Below are positions 1 to 9,740 of a stretch of 64,000 nucleotides of DNA, in pieces. Position 1 is the first letter of the stretch, and each line of letters opens with the position of its first letter. A program made the position numbers and the translations under genes. Where the stretch lies: positions 32,281,928-32,345,927 of the forward strand of contig NC_056042.1 in assembly GCF_004379255.2 (NCBI RefSeq), written 5' to 3'. The notes beneath the pieces were generated by a model. That model did not search any database. It had not been told where the DNA came from and saw nothing but the letters and a program-made list of their open reading frames with translations. The stretch is from Salvia splendens. Taxonomy: Eukaryota > Streptophyta > Magnoliopsida > Lamiales > Lamiaceae.

Positions 1-13
1 CCACCTTGAAAGA

Positions 14-26
14 TGGTATCAGAGCC
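14..26 (+). promoter_or_regulatory. tRNA-Met primer binding site of a retroelement
   Basis: The 13 bases TGGTATCAGAGCC are complementary to the 3' end of plant initiator tRNA-Met, the usual minus-strand primer of caulimovirids and Ty1-copia elements. Position just upstream of a movement-protein frame favours a caulimovirid. The window begins here, so the promoter side of the element cannot be seen. Confidence 0.75.
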
Positions 27-78
27 ATGTGATTTCTTGGTATCTTATCTGATAGATTGTCCAATACTTATTTTCTTC

Positions 79-1119
79 ATGTCCTTTACTACCAACAATA
101 TAGTAAAAAACAGGATTGAGGAAGAATATGAGGTTCCTCAAGACATTGAATTATTAGATAAGTGGACTATTCCTAGAATTAATCCTAGGACTGTTTATAA
201 ATACGGGTTTTTTGATAATATCAAATTAACCCAGGTTGTCCAAACCACAGAGGAAACCATATCTCTAAATAAAGAGGATATGGAAATAAAACTTTTAAAT
301 AGTAAGAGTCTTGAAATTTATAAAAAAACTCATAAATTTTTACATATAGGTCTTGTTCAAATTGCTTTCAAACCTTTAACTTTAGAAGGTTTACCCGAAA
401 GTTTTATAGCGGCCTTGAGAGATGCTAGAAATCTTGATTATAATTCTTCATTAATGGGTATTATACAGTCAAGTTTAGCTCATGGTCTTGTATACTTTAA
501 TGTTTATCCTAATTTGCAACTTTCATTGTCAGATATTAATATATATGATGCTTTAACTCTAAATGTTAAAACTCATGGCTATAATTATACTTCAGGATCT
601 GAGGTTATATGTGTCTGTAGCAGGATATATTATAAACCTCTACATACTTTAAACCCAAGATGCAGAATCAAGGACAAATCTATAAATGAAACTGTTTTAA
701 TAGAAACTAATTTTAAAAAATCTGAGATCACTACTAGAAGATCTATTAAATGGGAAGAAATTGAATTTCCTAAAAACTGGATTATAGATAACGCTGTCCC
801 ACGAGTTCCTCGAACTCAAAACAGGCCTTTAAGTATTACTCAAACGCCTGATGGACAAGTTCAAATTGAATTTGAAAATCACAGAAGATCTAGTGACAGC
901 TTATGCTCTAGATCAGATAAAGAAAATTATTTCTATATAGCCCCTAATTATAAGGTTGAATATCCTGAGTCCTCTAGAGCCTCCACCTCCAGAATAAGAG
1001 AGACAGGAGTTAGGGAAGATAAAGTTGAAGGAATTAAAATAAAAGAAGATAATATTGCTAGAGGAATATATACTGTTGACCCAAACGCAACAGTATCAGA
1101 ATTTAATTTCTCTGATTAA
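79..1119 (+). CDS. endogenous caulimovirid movement protein (30K-type), frame intact
   Basis: The frame runs 346 codons from the ATG at 79. An upstream in-frame ATG at 13 overlaps the primer site and is unlikely to be the start. Roughly residues 70-200 resemble the viral movement-protein domain of plant pararetroviruses: a hydrophobic core with IGLVQIAFKPLT, an alanine/aspartate-rich turn, then beta-strand-like segments. In that family the protein modifies plasmodesmata for cell-to-cell spread. The C-terminal third is charged and low in complexity. There is no internal stop, which is notable for an integrated copy. The stop at 1117-1119 is one base from the next ATG, a coupled arrangement seen in caulimovirids. 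No capsid, protease or reverse transcriptase frame follows in the window. Genus not assigned. Confidence 0.7.
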   Translation: MSFTTNNIVKNRIEEEYEVPQDIELLDKWTIPRINPRTVYKYGFFDNIKLTQVVQTTEETISLNKEDMEIKLLNSKSLEIYKKTHKFLHIGLVQIAFKPLTLEGLPESFIAALRDARNLDYNSSLMGIIQSSLAHGLVYFNVYPNLQLSLSDINIYDALTLNVKTHGYNYTSGSEVICVCSRIYYKPLHTLNPRCRIKDKSINETVLIETNFKKSEITTRRSIKWEEIEFPKNWIIDNAVPRVPRTQNRPLSITQTPDGQVQIEFENHRRSSDSLCSRSDKENYFYIAPNYKVEYPESSRASTSRIRETGVREDKVEGIKIKEDNIARGIYTVDPNATVSEFNFSD

Positions 1120-1120
1120 A

Positions 1121-1453
1121 ATGGATAAAAGAAAAATTAATTTTAGTCAAGGGTCCCCTGCCAGACTTAAAATACAGGAGGATTATAAAAAACATATTTG
1201 GAAAGATTTTAGAGATTGGTTTAATACCAGCTTCTCTTCCCAAGAAAAGAAAGATTTTGCTGAAAATTTTTATAAAGAACTGGCTGAAATTAATCTAGAA
1301 ATTTCGTTTGTTCCTTGGTTCATAAATACTTACGTTAAAAATTACATCTCTACTATTGAAAGGAATTATACTATTTCCCAAACAGGAGAAATTATTAAGT
1401 TTAGTTTTCCTCCTCCTAGATCTTTTCAAATTGAAATTTTGATTTTATTATAA
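1121..1453 (+). pseudogene. truncated second frame of the endogenous caulimovirid
   Basis: The frame opens at ATG 1121, one base after the movement-protein stop, and closes after 110 codons in AT-rich DNA. The product is basic and aromatic-rich (an IWKDFRDWFN segment, then a proline run near the end) with no recognised domain. By position it could be the N-terminal part of a structural or polyprotein frame. The viral character stops close to 1450, so I read this as a truncation by integration or deletion. A complete small protein is less likely. Confidence 0.45.
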
Positions 1454-2041
1454 TAAAAACTATAGTATTAATTTACACTTATATCCTACACATATTAATA
1501 CATATAATTAAAATAAAAAGGGTAAATGTCACAAAACCGATTTTATAAGATTAGGCCCTTCTATTAATGAAATACTACTTAGTAAATAAATTTTGTCCCA
1601 TGCCACAAATCTCCTTTCACATACATGACTCCCAATTGCTTCCTTAAATAATTATCAAATTAATAGAGAAAATTTACTTATTTAATTTCCTTGAAGGAAA
1701 ATCCTTGAAGCTTTTGGCATTCCGTGAAGCTTTAAATCCTTGGGCCAACTGTCCACCGTTGAGGTGCCTACAAATCAATGCGGGGATTAGTCAATGAGTC
1801 CGCCGGTGGATACCCTTGGTAATTACCAAAAAAAAAGAAAAATATACAGACACATTCAAATTAAGCTATATATATATATATTAATTTATTAAAATTTAAT
1901 TTTGAGACAGCTTAACAACTTTGCAAATCTCCACAAGTAATTAATATATATACTTTAAATTTATTCACAAAATCGCGTGTTCAGACATATACGCACATTT
2001 TATTTATTCATTATTGACAATCACTGATAGTCAAACTCTCC
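1454..2041. other. AT-rich spacer between viral relic and Harbinger element
   Basis: No coding frame or RNA gene is recognised. The stretch holds a short (TA)n tract near 1870-1881 and an unassigned segment around 1690-1830 with higher GC. Confidence 0.4.
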
Positions 2042-2044
2042 TTA
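2042..2044. repeat. TTA target site duplication, left copy (partner 4182-4184)
   Basis: TTA directly abuts both terminal repeats of the element at 2045-4181. PIF/Harbinger transposons duplicate a three-base TWA target. Confidence 0.8.
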
Positions 2045-4181
2045 GAGCATCTCCAATGGCGGACGTCCAGTCGGACATCCGGTCGGACGTCGCGACGGGC
2101 GACCCGGACGTCCGCCACTGTGGCGTTTAGGGTCGGATACGGACGTCCCGTGAGGACGTCGGGTGTCCTCGGACGTCCCTGCGACGGGCGGGCGGACGTC
2201 CGCCACTGTGGCAAGGGTCGGACGTCCCGCTCGGACGTCCGAATTTTTTTATTTTTTTTAAACCCTATATATACGGCTCGTTGAACTTCATTTCATTTGC
2301 ACCACTTGTTGTTAACAAGTTTCTCTCTTCTTTTACTACAAATTTCATTTCTACTTTTAATGGAGAACGATAGGAACTCCCCGGCCACGAGCGAGTCGCA
2401 GACTCCGGCGTTTCCCATCGACCTGGAGGGAAACGTAAGCGGAAATGCGACAACGGTACCGGGAATGGGACAGATGGGGGCCATGGGTGGGATGATGTCC
2501 CCTTATATGTACAATTGGATGGGACAGATTGGGTGGTATGGGTGGTATGATGCCCAGGGCAGCCGGGATGGGGGGCATGACCCCAAATATGATGATGCCG
2601 GGGATGGGGATGGGGGGCATGACCCCAAATATGATGATGGCGGGGATGATGCCGGGGATGATGGCGGGGATGATGCCGGGGATGATGCATGTGGGAGGGG
2701 GTGGCAGGGGTCCTGAACCACTAGCGGACGATGTCTATCGACCGGTTGTGGATATGCAGTCTACTGATACCCCTTCCACTTATGTTCCGGATACTCAGTT
2801 CACCGGCATAGACACTTTCTCTTTTGAGGAGTTGGGGATATCTCCAGTCAGGCAGACGCCCGATGATATGAGCGGGGGCAGGGGGAAGGGACGTGGCAAG
2901 GGCAAGGGGAAAGCCCCAGGGTCTTCCTCACGAACGGTGGCAGAGGAGGAGGATGAGGAGACGGGAAAGAGGACGATCTGGAGCCAGTGGGAAAACGTCG
3001 CGCTTGCGAAGGCTTGGATTGGCAATTGTCGAGGATCCCTATGTCGGTGCCAACCAGCATATTGACAGACTGTGGCATCGGATCGCTGAAGCCTACCACA
3101 CACCAAACCGGCTGGGGCGAAGCGTCGCCTTCCCGAACAGTGCCCGGAAACAGTGGGAGCGATTGAGGCCTAAGCTTAGTCGATTTGCTGGCCTCTACCA
3201 AAACAACCTCCGCCAGGCAAGCAGCGGTATGTCCGAGGAGGATGTCCGGAACCGTGCCTTTGCTCAGTACCCTGACAAAGCCTTGAAATTCAAACAATTC
3301 GACCAGTGGGAGGGCCTTCTCGTGGTGAAGGATTCCCCAAAGTTTTGTGGGGAGTCGAATCGGGCTGGGCGAAGCGGACGAAGATCAACGCTTCCGGTGA
3401 ATACAGCAGCAGTGCTGGTTCGCACGAGCTCCCGGAAGCCGACGAAGTGTCCCCGCTACCGCAATCAGGACTCTCGCCGTCGTCGTCGCCGGTTTGGGCA
3501 AAAGGCTGCGCAGCGGAGGGCTAGGGGAACCAGCGGCGGTGGGGGGGTAGAGGGTCCCCGTTCGAGGTCGAATCGGAGGCCCCTGCCTCCCACAAGAAGA
3601 TATCCGACCCGCCTCGCCCAGCCGCTGCATGTTAACGACAAGCTTAGGTCCGAACCATGCATAGGTGGCATAGCCCTACCGATCCGCTGTACAAGAGGAT
3701 GCTGAAGGATGTCATCGTATGGATGTCGGCGCCGATTTGGGGATGCCCCCCATATGGAGATGATGGCGCCGAGATTAGCGGAGGGGACGATGGGGGCGGC
3801 AACGGGCGACGGTGACGGCACGGGCGACGGGGGCGGCCGGGCGACGAGGACAGCGCGGAGTGAGCCGGGGATGTTGGATTATGTATTTTTCTTTTTTTTG
3901 AATGACTATGTATTTTGCTTTTTTCTAACTATGTGTTTTTTATGTTTTATAATAGTATTTTGGCACCGTATTTTGATTTCCCGTATTCCGTGTCAAAATT
4001 ATATTCCATTTTTACGTAATTAAATTATTGGTGATTTTTTTATTGCGGGATGTCCTAGTGGGAAGGGCGGACATAGGAGGGGATGTCCTAGTGACGTGGC
4101 AGTGGGATGGGAAGTCCTAGTGACGTGACAGAAGGTGTTTTTGGGATGTCCTAGTGGGATGTTCGCCCACTGGAGATGCTC
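2045..4181 (+). mobile_element. PIF/Harbinger DNA transposon, transposase-less derivative (element H1)
   Basis: The ends are inverted: GAGCATCTCCAATGGCGGAC at the left and the complement of GAGCATCTCCAGTGGGCGAA at the right, bounded by TTA. The 2.1 kb interior holds a single degraded accessory gene (2360-3870) and no DDE transposase. Subterminal DNA repeats GGACGTCC-type words on the left and GGATGTCCTAGTG on the right, the kind of short subterminal motif that transposase-associated proteins may bind. GC content is much higher than in the flanks. Confidence 0.85.
2360..3870 (+). pseudogene. Harbinger accessory SANT/Myb-like ORF, multiply frameshifted
   Basis: Starting at ATG 2360 the frame gives a short acidic leader, then a Met/Gly-rich segment written by DNA repeats at about 2540-2690. 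It moves to another frame near 2530 and to a third near 3020, where one extra G breaks the conserved ALAKAWIAIVEDP-type segment. The block at about 2990-3350 matches the Myb/SANT-like second protein of plant PIF/Harbinger elements (often annotated as glutathione S-transferase T3-like): residues AIVEDPYVGANQHIDRLWHR, then KQWERLRPKLSRFAGLYQNN. At least five frame changes are visible, so it cannot make the protein. The family protein is known to assist transposase nuclear import and DNA binding. Confidence 0.75.
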
Positions 4182-4371
4182 TTAAGTTGTAGCTTCCAAG
4201 TTTTATAATTCCCAATAATAAAATAATTTCACTCTAAAAAAATGAAAACAAAGTCAATTGACAAAAAAAATACTCTTAATAGAGCATGCCATAAAATATA
4301 CTGAACTCAAATCTGTGATCCTCAATTTTAATTCAAAATCTCATTATTTAATGTATTAATTATACTAACAA

Positions 4372-4620
4372 CACTACAACGAAAAAATAGTTAATGAGAT
4401 TTTTAAATGCAATTAAAGACGCTAATTTGTATTTTTAAATATAACACCAATGCTTGAAAAAACATTCTTATTATTAGTGTCCTAACTAAAATTAGAGGGA
4501 GCAAATAGAAGCATCCTAAAAAAGCAAAAAGATAAGTATTTGTCCTTAATTTAAAAATACTTTCTTATGCGTCCTAAATTATATAGTTATTTTTAAAACT
4601 TTTCAACACTAAGTCAATTT
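4372..4620 (+). mobile_element. CACTA-like terminal fragment or MITE copy 1
   Basis: It begins with CACTACAACGAAAAAAT, a CACTA-superfamily type terminus, and is alignable by eye with 34314-34568 over about 200 bases (shared words such as GACGCTAATTTGT and CTTATTATT). The right terminus is not recognisable here, so this copy is probably decayed. Confidence 0.45.
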
Positions 4621-4736
4621 TAGATAAGTTTTTGATAGTTCAAATAGAAGAAGACATGTAGTAGAAGAGAGAAAAGCGCAATCGAGCTGACATGTAAAAG
4701 AGCAATAAAAGAGAATTAGAAGCACTAAAAATTAAT

Positions 4737-4931
4737 CATTCCGTTCCATTAAATATGAAACATTTGAGAATCGACACAAGATTTTATGTAGTGTTGTTTT
4801 GTGAGTTAATAAAGAGAGAGTAAAGTAAGAAAAATGAAAAAGTAGAGATAGAAATGTTTAGAAAATATTTTATTTTTAATAGGACAAACTAAAAAGAAAA
4901 ATGTTTCATTATTAATGGGACGAAGAGAGTA
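4737..4931. mobile_element. Stowaway-type MITE, degenerate
   Basis: The left edge ATTCCGTTCCATTAAATATG and right edge ATTAATGGGACGAAGAGAGT form inverted repeats of the CTCCCTCCGTCCC Stowaway type. The interior, with AAAGAGAGAGTAAAGTAAG, is typical of these elements. No coding capacity. Confidence 0.65.
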
Positions 4932-5339
4932 ACTTATCAATATTTCAACAACAATAAATTAGGAGGCACACAATTGGTGGCTACACAACATGTAACATCT
5001 TACGATTTTATCACGTGGGGTTTCTATTTTTCAACAACAATTTCAGTATATCTTCTAACATATCAAAATAATTCCCCATTTTCAAGAGACGTGTCACTAA
5101 TTACTAATAATTTCGATTTCTTTTTATCCTCCAGATATTATAGTTGCATGTTTGAGATGGTCACGAACCTCAAATTTTTAATGAAATACTAACTCAATTA
5201 AATCAACAATAGCAAAGAAATACTACTACTAATAACACAAAAGACAAATTCCATTAACTATTATCGACTAATTTTATCATTTTAGGACGTCCATAAAATA
5301 ATAATTTATTTTGTTAATTTTGAATAATTCACAATTTAA

Positions 5340-5619
5340 AGTTAGAAAATATAATGCGGAAAATAAAAAATTATTGAGGAAAGTAAAAAACAGGGAGAAC
5401 TTTAAAGACTACATTATGAATGACTTGAATTCTATTCGCTCAATGGTTACACAACTATATATAGACTCTAATTCTAGCTAAACATGGAAAATATATTCTA
5501 ATTATACTAATATCCTTTTTATTTGATTTTCCATAATCTTCATTGATTTCCTTCTTTATTCTTGTCATATCTTCATCCCTTGCCTTCTTGTTATCCAATT
5601 AATTAATTTCCTTATTCCA
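5340..5619 (-). repeat. 3' LTR (element on minus strand)
   Basis: This stretch is a direct repeat of 8264-8543, with about 17 differences by eye over about 280 bases. On the minus strand it begins TGGAATAAGG and ends TTCTAAC; the final CA dinucleotide has decayed at the 5340 end. Confidence 0.85.
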
Positions 5620-5640
5620 ACACTCCCCCTCAAGTTGAGT
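5620..5640 (-). promoter_or_regulatory. polypurine tract of the LTR element
   Basis: Minus strand ACTCAACTTGAGGGGGAGTG adjoins the 3' LTR start. This is the usual plus-strand priming site of copia-type elements. Confidence 0.75.
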
Positions 5641-5669
5641 GTCGACTTTTTCGGCACTTAACTTGCACG

Positions 5670-6440
5670 ATCTTTAGTTTGATATATAGTTTATACTCGT
5701 ATTTAAGAGTTCTTTAATTTCCATTGACAGTTTATGCTCGTATCATAAAGCTTCTTCAATTCATCATTGATTGTTTAGCCTCGTATCAAAGAGTTATTGA
5801 AAGTTTAGACTCGTTTCAAGGAGCTCTTCATTCATCATTGAAATTTTAGACTCGTTTCAAGGAGTTCTTCAATTTTCTGTTGACGATTTTAACTCGTGTC
5901 AAGGAGCTCTTCAATTTTCTGTTGACAGTTTTAACTCGTGTCAAGGAGCTCTTCAATTTTTTGTTGGCAGTTTTAACTCGTGTCAAGGAGCTTGTCTAAA
6001 CAGTTTTTACTCATATTTAGGAGCTATCTTAGATAGTTTTTGCTCGTATCTAGGAGCCATCTTAGATAGTTTTAACTCATATCAAGGAGTCATCTTAGAT
6101 AGTTTTAGCTCGTATCTAGGAGCCAAATCATTTTTTCTGACTGACAGTTTTTACTCGTGTCGAGGAGTTTTTTTTATCTCTGACTGACAGTTTTGACTCA
6201 TGTCGAGGAGCTAATTCAGACAGTTTTGACTCTTGTCGAGGAGCTCATTCTGACTGACAGTTTTGACTCCTGTCGAGGAGCTCATTCTGACAGTTTTGAC
6301 TCCTGTCGAGGAGCTCATTCAGGCAGTTTTGACTCTTGTCGAGGAGCTCATTCAGACAGTTTTGACTCATGTCGAGGAGCTAAATCAGGCAGTTTTGACT
6401 CTTGTCGAGGAGCTAATCTAGACAGTTTTTGCTCTTGTCT
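5670..6440. repeat. tandem array inside the LTR element, 33-bp unit in its later part
   Basis: A unit of the form GACAGTTTTGACTC...GTCGAGGAGCT recurs many times. It is regular (about 33 bases) from roughly 6180 to 6420 and looser (40-55 bases) toward 5670. A plus-strand frame at 6193-6513 reads through as repeated SFDSCRGA words only because the unit length is a multiple of three; I do not call it a gene. Confidence 0.8.
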
Positions 6441-8251
6441 AATAGCCAATTCATACCATTCTCGGTCCATTCCAGCTCAAACTATGAGCCCATTCATTTC
6501 TTTTATTTCTTGAGCCTAATAACCATTAGGCCTAAATTTATTTCTCCTTTTTGGAGACCCTAACAATGAAGACGTGGAACCATCAACCTCCTTTATGTTT
6601 CTTCATGGGTCTTTTCTCGGTGACATACACTTCAAACATGCCACCTCCGACGAGTAATCGCCGAACTATATGGAGTCTCTGCTCCGTAAGTCATTCTTTT
6701 CTGACAATACTTTTAATCGTCCATCTGAAGTCTGTTCATTTCTCGACGGTGAGAATTCTCTAATCACTCCTTCAATCCAGTTTCTAATTCTCAACAGTCG
6801 ACGCTTCGCGGCCATTGTGCGTCCCCCATCTCTGTGTGGCGACACTATCTTCTCTCATTTAGTTTAAGAAGGCATCATCTTCTCTTATTGGCTTTGGCTT
6901 TTCCCGCGGTTGTTCCTTTAACATCATCTTATGGCAATGGGTTCTCAATGTCCTCTCGACGACATCCCATTCCTACCAACTCTTCACAGCGGCTGTGTGG
7001 CGGCGACATTAGCTCTCTCCCCCTCACTGCACAGACGTTGGCTGCTCCGCCTTCGTCCTCAGCAATTATCTCCTTGATTCGGAGATTGAATCGTTTGACA
7101 GTGGCTGATATCTCCCCCTCGGCCAAACGCTTCAACCATTATAACAAGAGTCCGCAGCCTCTTACGACTGTTCTTTTCTCCAGCCAACTGATCTCTTTTC
7201 GGTGACTACTTCCATACTATCAGCTTTCCGGTGACATTTTCTCCCCCTGTAATGGATTCCATGAAGCCGACACAAGCTTCTCTGCCGAACAAACCGATGA
7301 CTCCTCTGTTTTCTTCGATTGGAGACTCGAGCTGCTACCTTCACGGCAACCTCTTCCCACTGGTTCTTTCCTATGTTCGAAGAGGAAGAGAGGAATTGTT
7401 CGGAGGGTACTTCCTCTCCCCCTCTACCGGGCAATTCCTGAAACACCATACCAATATCTTGTTTCCATCTTGCAGCAAGTATTAGTTTCCGAGCCGTCTT
7501 TACATGGCCAGTAGCAAGTGTTATCTCTTCATCACCATTATTTGTTTCCGAATCCGTGGGGATTCTTCCATCTAGGTTTACCAATTCATGTCCGCTTGGA
7601 TACAACTTCCTTATTATTCAACTCCAATCCCTGAGTGGCATCGGTACAAGCAGACACCAAACTTCTGATATCACTTTGCAGTAACCAGTAGTATCCATCC
7701 AATTTGCAATCTTTAATTGCTCTTTCTCCTTAAACCGGTCACCAGGAGGCAGACAGCAACCTCTCCAGTTCACCGTCCGACCACCGTGAGCTCTTCTCGA
7801 TGGGATACTTCATTCTCTGTGGCCATCTTCTAGGCAGCCTTCAAGGCGCCCATCTTTGGGCTCTCGATCTCTACGGCTTCTGCCAGCGCCCGCCAGCCTT
7901 ACTTCTCGCCGCTGTCTGCCATCGGCTGCTGGAGCTCGCCGAGGTCACCCCGTTGCTGCTGTCCGGATTAGTTTGGGCAGCTGCTGCCCGCCGTTCTTCG
8001 TCTTGGCAGTCCCGTTTCTTCCAAAACTTGATAGGAACTTGGAATTGTTTCTTCTGTCTTGATTTCTTGAACAAAAATATGGGGTGGAGAACTTTGTAAA
8101 TTGTGGGAATATAACAGTGGTGATTCCTCCACAAGCAGAATATTTGGTGCAACTGTTTGTGATATTTGGGTTTAAGAACTCTGATTAAAAGGAACCCTCT
8201 CTTTTTTTCTTTTTTTTTCTTTTTGAACAAACTAACGAAGGATTGTTAGCT

Positions 8252-8263
8252 GCTCTGATATCA
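8252..8263 (-). promoter_or_regulatory. primer binding site of the LTR element
   Basis: Minus strand ATGATATCAGAGC lies next to the inner edge of the 5' LTR. It differs by one base from the tRNA-Met complement TGGTATCAGAGC. Confidence 0.7.
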
Positions 8264-8543
8264 TGTTAGAAAATATAATGCGGAAAATAAAAAATTATTG
8301 CGGAAAACAAAAGACGAGGAGAACTTTAAACACTACATTGTGAATGACTTGAATTCTATTCTCTCCATGGTTACACAACTATATATAGACTCTAATTCTA
8401 GCTAAACATGGAAAATATATTCTAATTATACTAATATCCTTTTTATTTAATTTTCCATAATCTTTATTGATTTCCTTCTTTATTCTTGTCATACCTTCAT
8501 CCATTGCCTTCTTGTTCTCCAATAAATTAATTTCATTATTCCA
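8264..8543 (-). repeat. 5' LTR (element on minus strand)
   Basis: On the minus strand it starts TGGAATAATG and ends TTCTAACA, giving canonical TG...CA termini. It is about 94 percent similar by eye to 5340-5619, so the insertion is not recent. Confidence 0.85.
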
Positions 8544-8716
8544 ATAAAAGTACTATATTTTGTTCAATATATATTTAAAGAGTACACTTTATATTCTAAC
8601 TAAACAGGACTAACCATTCAGTATTTTTGTCGACACGTCTCTTAAAATCCGTACCGACTCAAACTGAATTGTAACCGGAGGGTGTATCTATTCGAATAAA
8701 GGCGGCAGCGAACTCT

Positions 8717-9220
8717 CTACACTTCTTCACCCGACGGCAGACTGTTCAAGTCGAGATCCCGGACGACAGCGGTGGCGCGGCTCCTGGTGGCACTGCCGCC
8801 GATCACGCCTTCATAGTGCCTCCGCTTGTGTCCACCGAGAGCCTGCCCCGACGGGAAAATTTTATGGCAGACTGAGCACTCGTGGCGCCGCCCGCTAGGG
8901 CTCAGCCCCGCGGCGGCGGAGCTATTGATCTCTTCCGCCGCCGCCGGAGCCTTGGCGCGGTGGCTGGCCTTGTGGCCGCCGAGCGCTTGGTACGAATGGA
9001 AAGCCCTGCCGCACACACTACACTTGTACGAAACCGAGCCGGCGGCGGCGCCGCCGCCGCCGCGGGCGAGCATGACGAGGCAGAAGGCGAGATATTCGTC
9101 TTGGGATTGTTCGCGGCTGGAGAGGAGGCGCTTGGAGCGCTTGGATTTCGGCCAGTCGGAGACGTCGTCGAAGCTGCGGGAGTGGCTGAGCGGCGGTGCC
9201 GCGCCGGTGGTGAGAGCCAT
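8717..9220 (-). CDS. two-finger C2H2 zinc-finger repressor (C1-2i, ZAT type)
   Basis: Single-exon gene of 167 residues. A basic cluster KSKRSKR (25-31) fits the nuclear-signal B-box and [12 protein letters not shown] (41-52) is the L-box. Two fingers at about 67-87 and 115-135 both carry the plant-specific QALGGH helix. RDLDLNSLP (154-162) is an EAR repression motif of the DLN type. Known members (ZAT10, ZAT12, AZF and ZPT2 proteins) are stress-induced nuclear repressors acting through TOPLESS-type corepressors. This one is somewhat shorter than ZAT10 because the linker between fingers is short and alanine-rich. The start is the first ATG after a TATA box about 80 bases upstream. No frame damage is seen. 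The exact orthologue cannot be named. Confidence 0.92.
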   Translation of the reverse strand: MALTTGAAPPLSHSRSFDDVSDWPKSKRSKRLLSSREQSQDEYLAFCLVMLARGGGGAAAGSVSYKCSVCGRAFHSYQALGGHKASHRAKAPAAAEEINSSAAAGLSPSGRRHECSVCHKIFPSGQALGGHKRRHYEGVIGGSATRSRATAVVRDLDLNSLPSGEEV

Positions 9221-9231
9221 CGCTATCTATA

Positions 9232-9274
9232 GAGAGACAGAGAGAGAGAGATGAGTGAGTGAGTGAGTGAGTGA
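9232..9274. repeat. GA and GAGT microsatellites in the zinc-finger 5' UTR
   Basis: AGAGAGAGAGAG followed by GAGT repeats lies between the TATA box and the ATG of the minus-strand zinc-finger gene. The transcript would read CT-rich, common in plant 5' UTRs. Confidence 0.8.
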
Positions 9275-9298
9275 TGAGAAATGTGGGGAATTTGAGAT

Positions 9299-9305
9299 AT
9301 TTATA
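9299..9305 (-). promoter_or_regulatory. TATA box of the zinc-finger gene
   Basis: Minus strand TATAAAT lies about 80 bases before the ATG at 9220, leaving room for a 5' UTR of about 50 bases. Confidence 0.55.
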
Positions 9306-9740
9306 TGAGTGTGAAATAGTTTGTGTAGTGGGGTGGGGAGTGAGAGTGTGGGAGGGAGTAGTATCTAATTCTTTGATTTGAATAAAAAATAAAATAGGAT
9401 TATGATTGAATTAATCAAATAGTGAAAAGTTAGACTGTAGACTCTCTATTTAGGAGTATTTAGAAGTCGTGCTTGTGAAAATAAGCACTTGATATTAGGT
9501 AGTCATGTGCATTTAAAAACATTTAATTGTGATACAACAAAAATCTATAGTTTTGTAAATATGTATTGCGTAATTTATGTATTAATAAATGCATAATAAA
9601 ATTGATTTGCAGAATTGAAAAAATGAAATATAGCGCGTGCAGTCTTTGGTTTTGCACACTGTACTTAAGTACTAAGTTGCGTATACACTAAATTGAGGTC
9701 AAATTGGAGTGGGTGTAGAATTAGGGTAATATATATATAT

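Larger units (their letters stand above)
5340..8543 (-). mobile_element. non-autonomous LTR retrotransposon, copia-like signals
   Basis: Two LTRs of about 280 bases enclose 2.6 kb. On the minus strand the 5' LTR is followed by a TGATATCAGAGCAGC primer site (one mismatch from the tRNA-Met site), and the purine-rich ACTTGAGGGGGAGTGT lies directly before the 3' LTR. The interior shows no gag, integrase or reverse transcriptase motif, so mobility would depend on another element. It holds a tandem array (5670-6440) and about 1.7 kb of higher-GC sequence with no recognised protein. A minus-strand open frame at 7162-7605 has no family I recognise. The flanking five bases (TTTAA and ATAAA) do not match well. 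Confidence 0.8.

Noticed and set aside
2265..2721. Minus-strand His/Pro-rich and Pro/Ser-rich open frames
   Set aside because: They are antisense readings of the Met/Gly-coding DNA repeats in the Harbinger accessory gene.
6193..6513. Open frame encoding repeated SFDSCRGA words
   Set aside because: It is the translation of the 33-base tandem array inside a non-autonomous LTR element; the frame stays open only because 33 is divisible by three.
8826..9254. Plus-strand open frames across the zinc-finger gene
   Set aside because: They are antisense shadows of the GC-rich C2H2 coding exon, which has clear QALGGH and EAR motifs on the minus strand.
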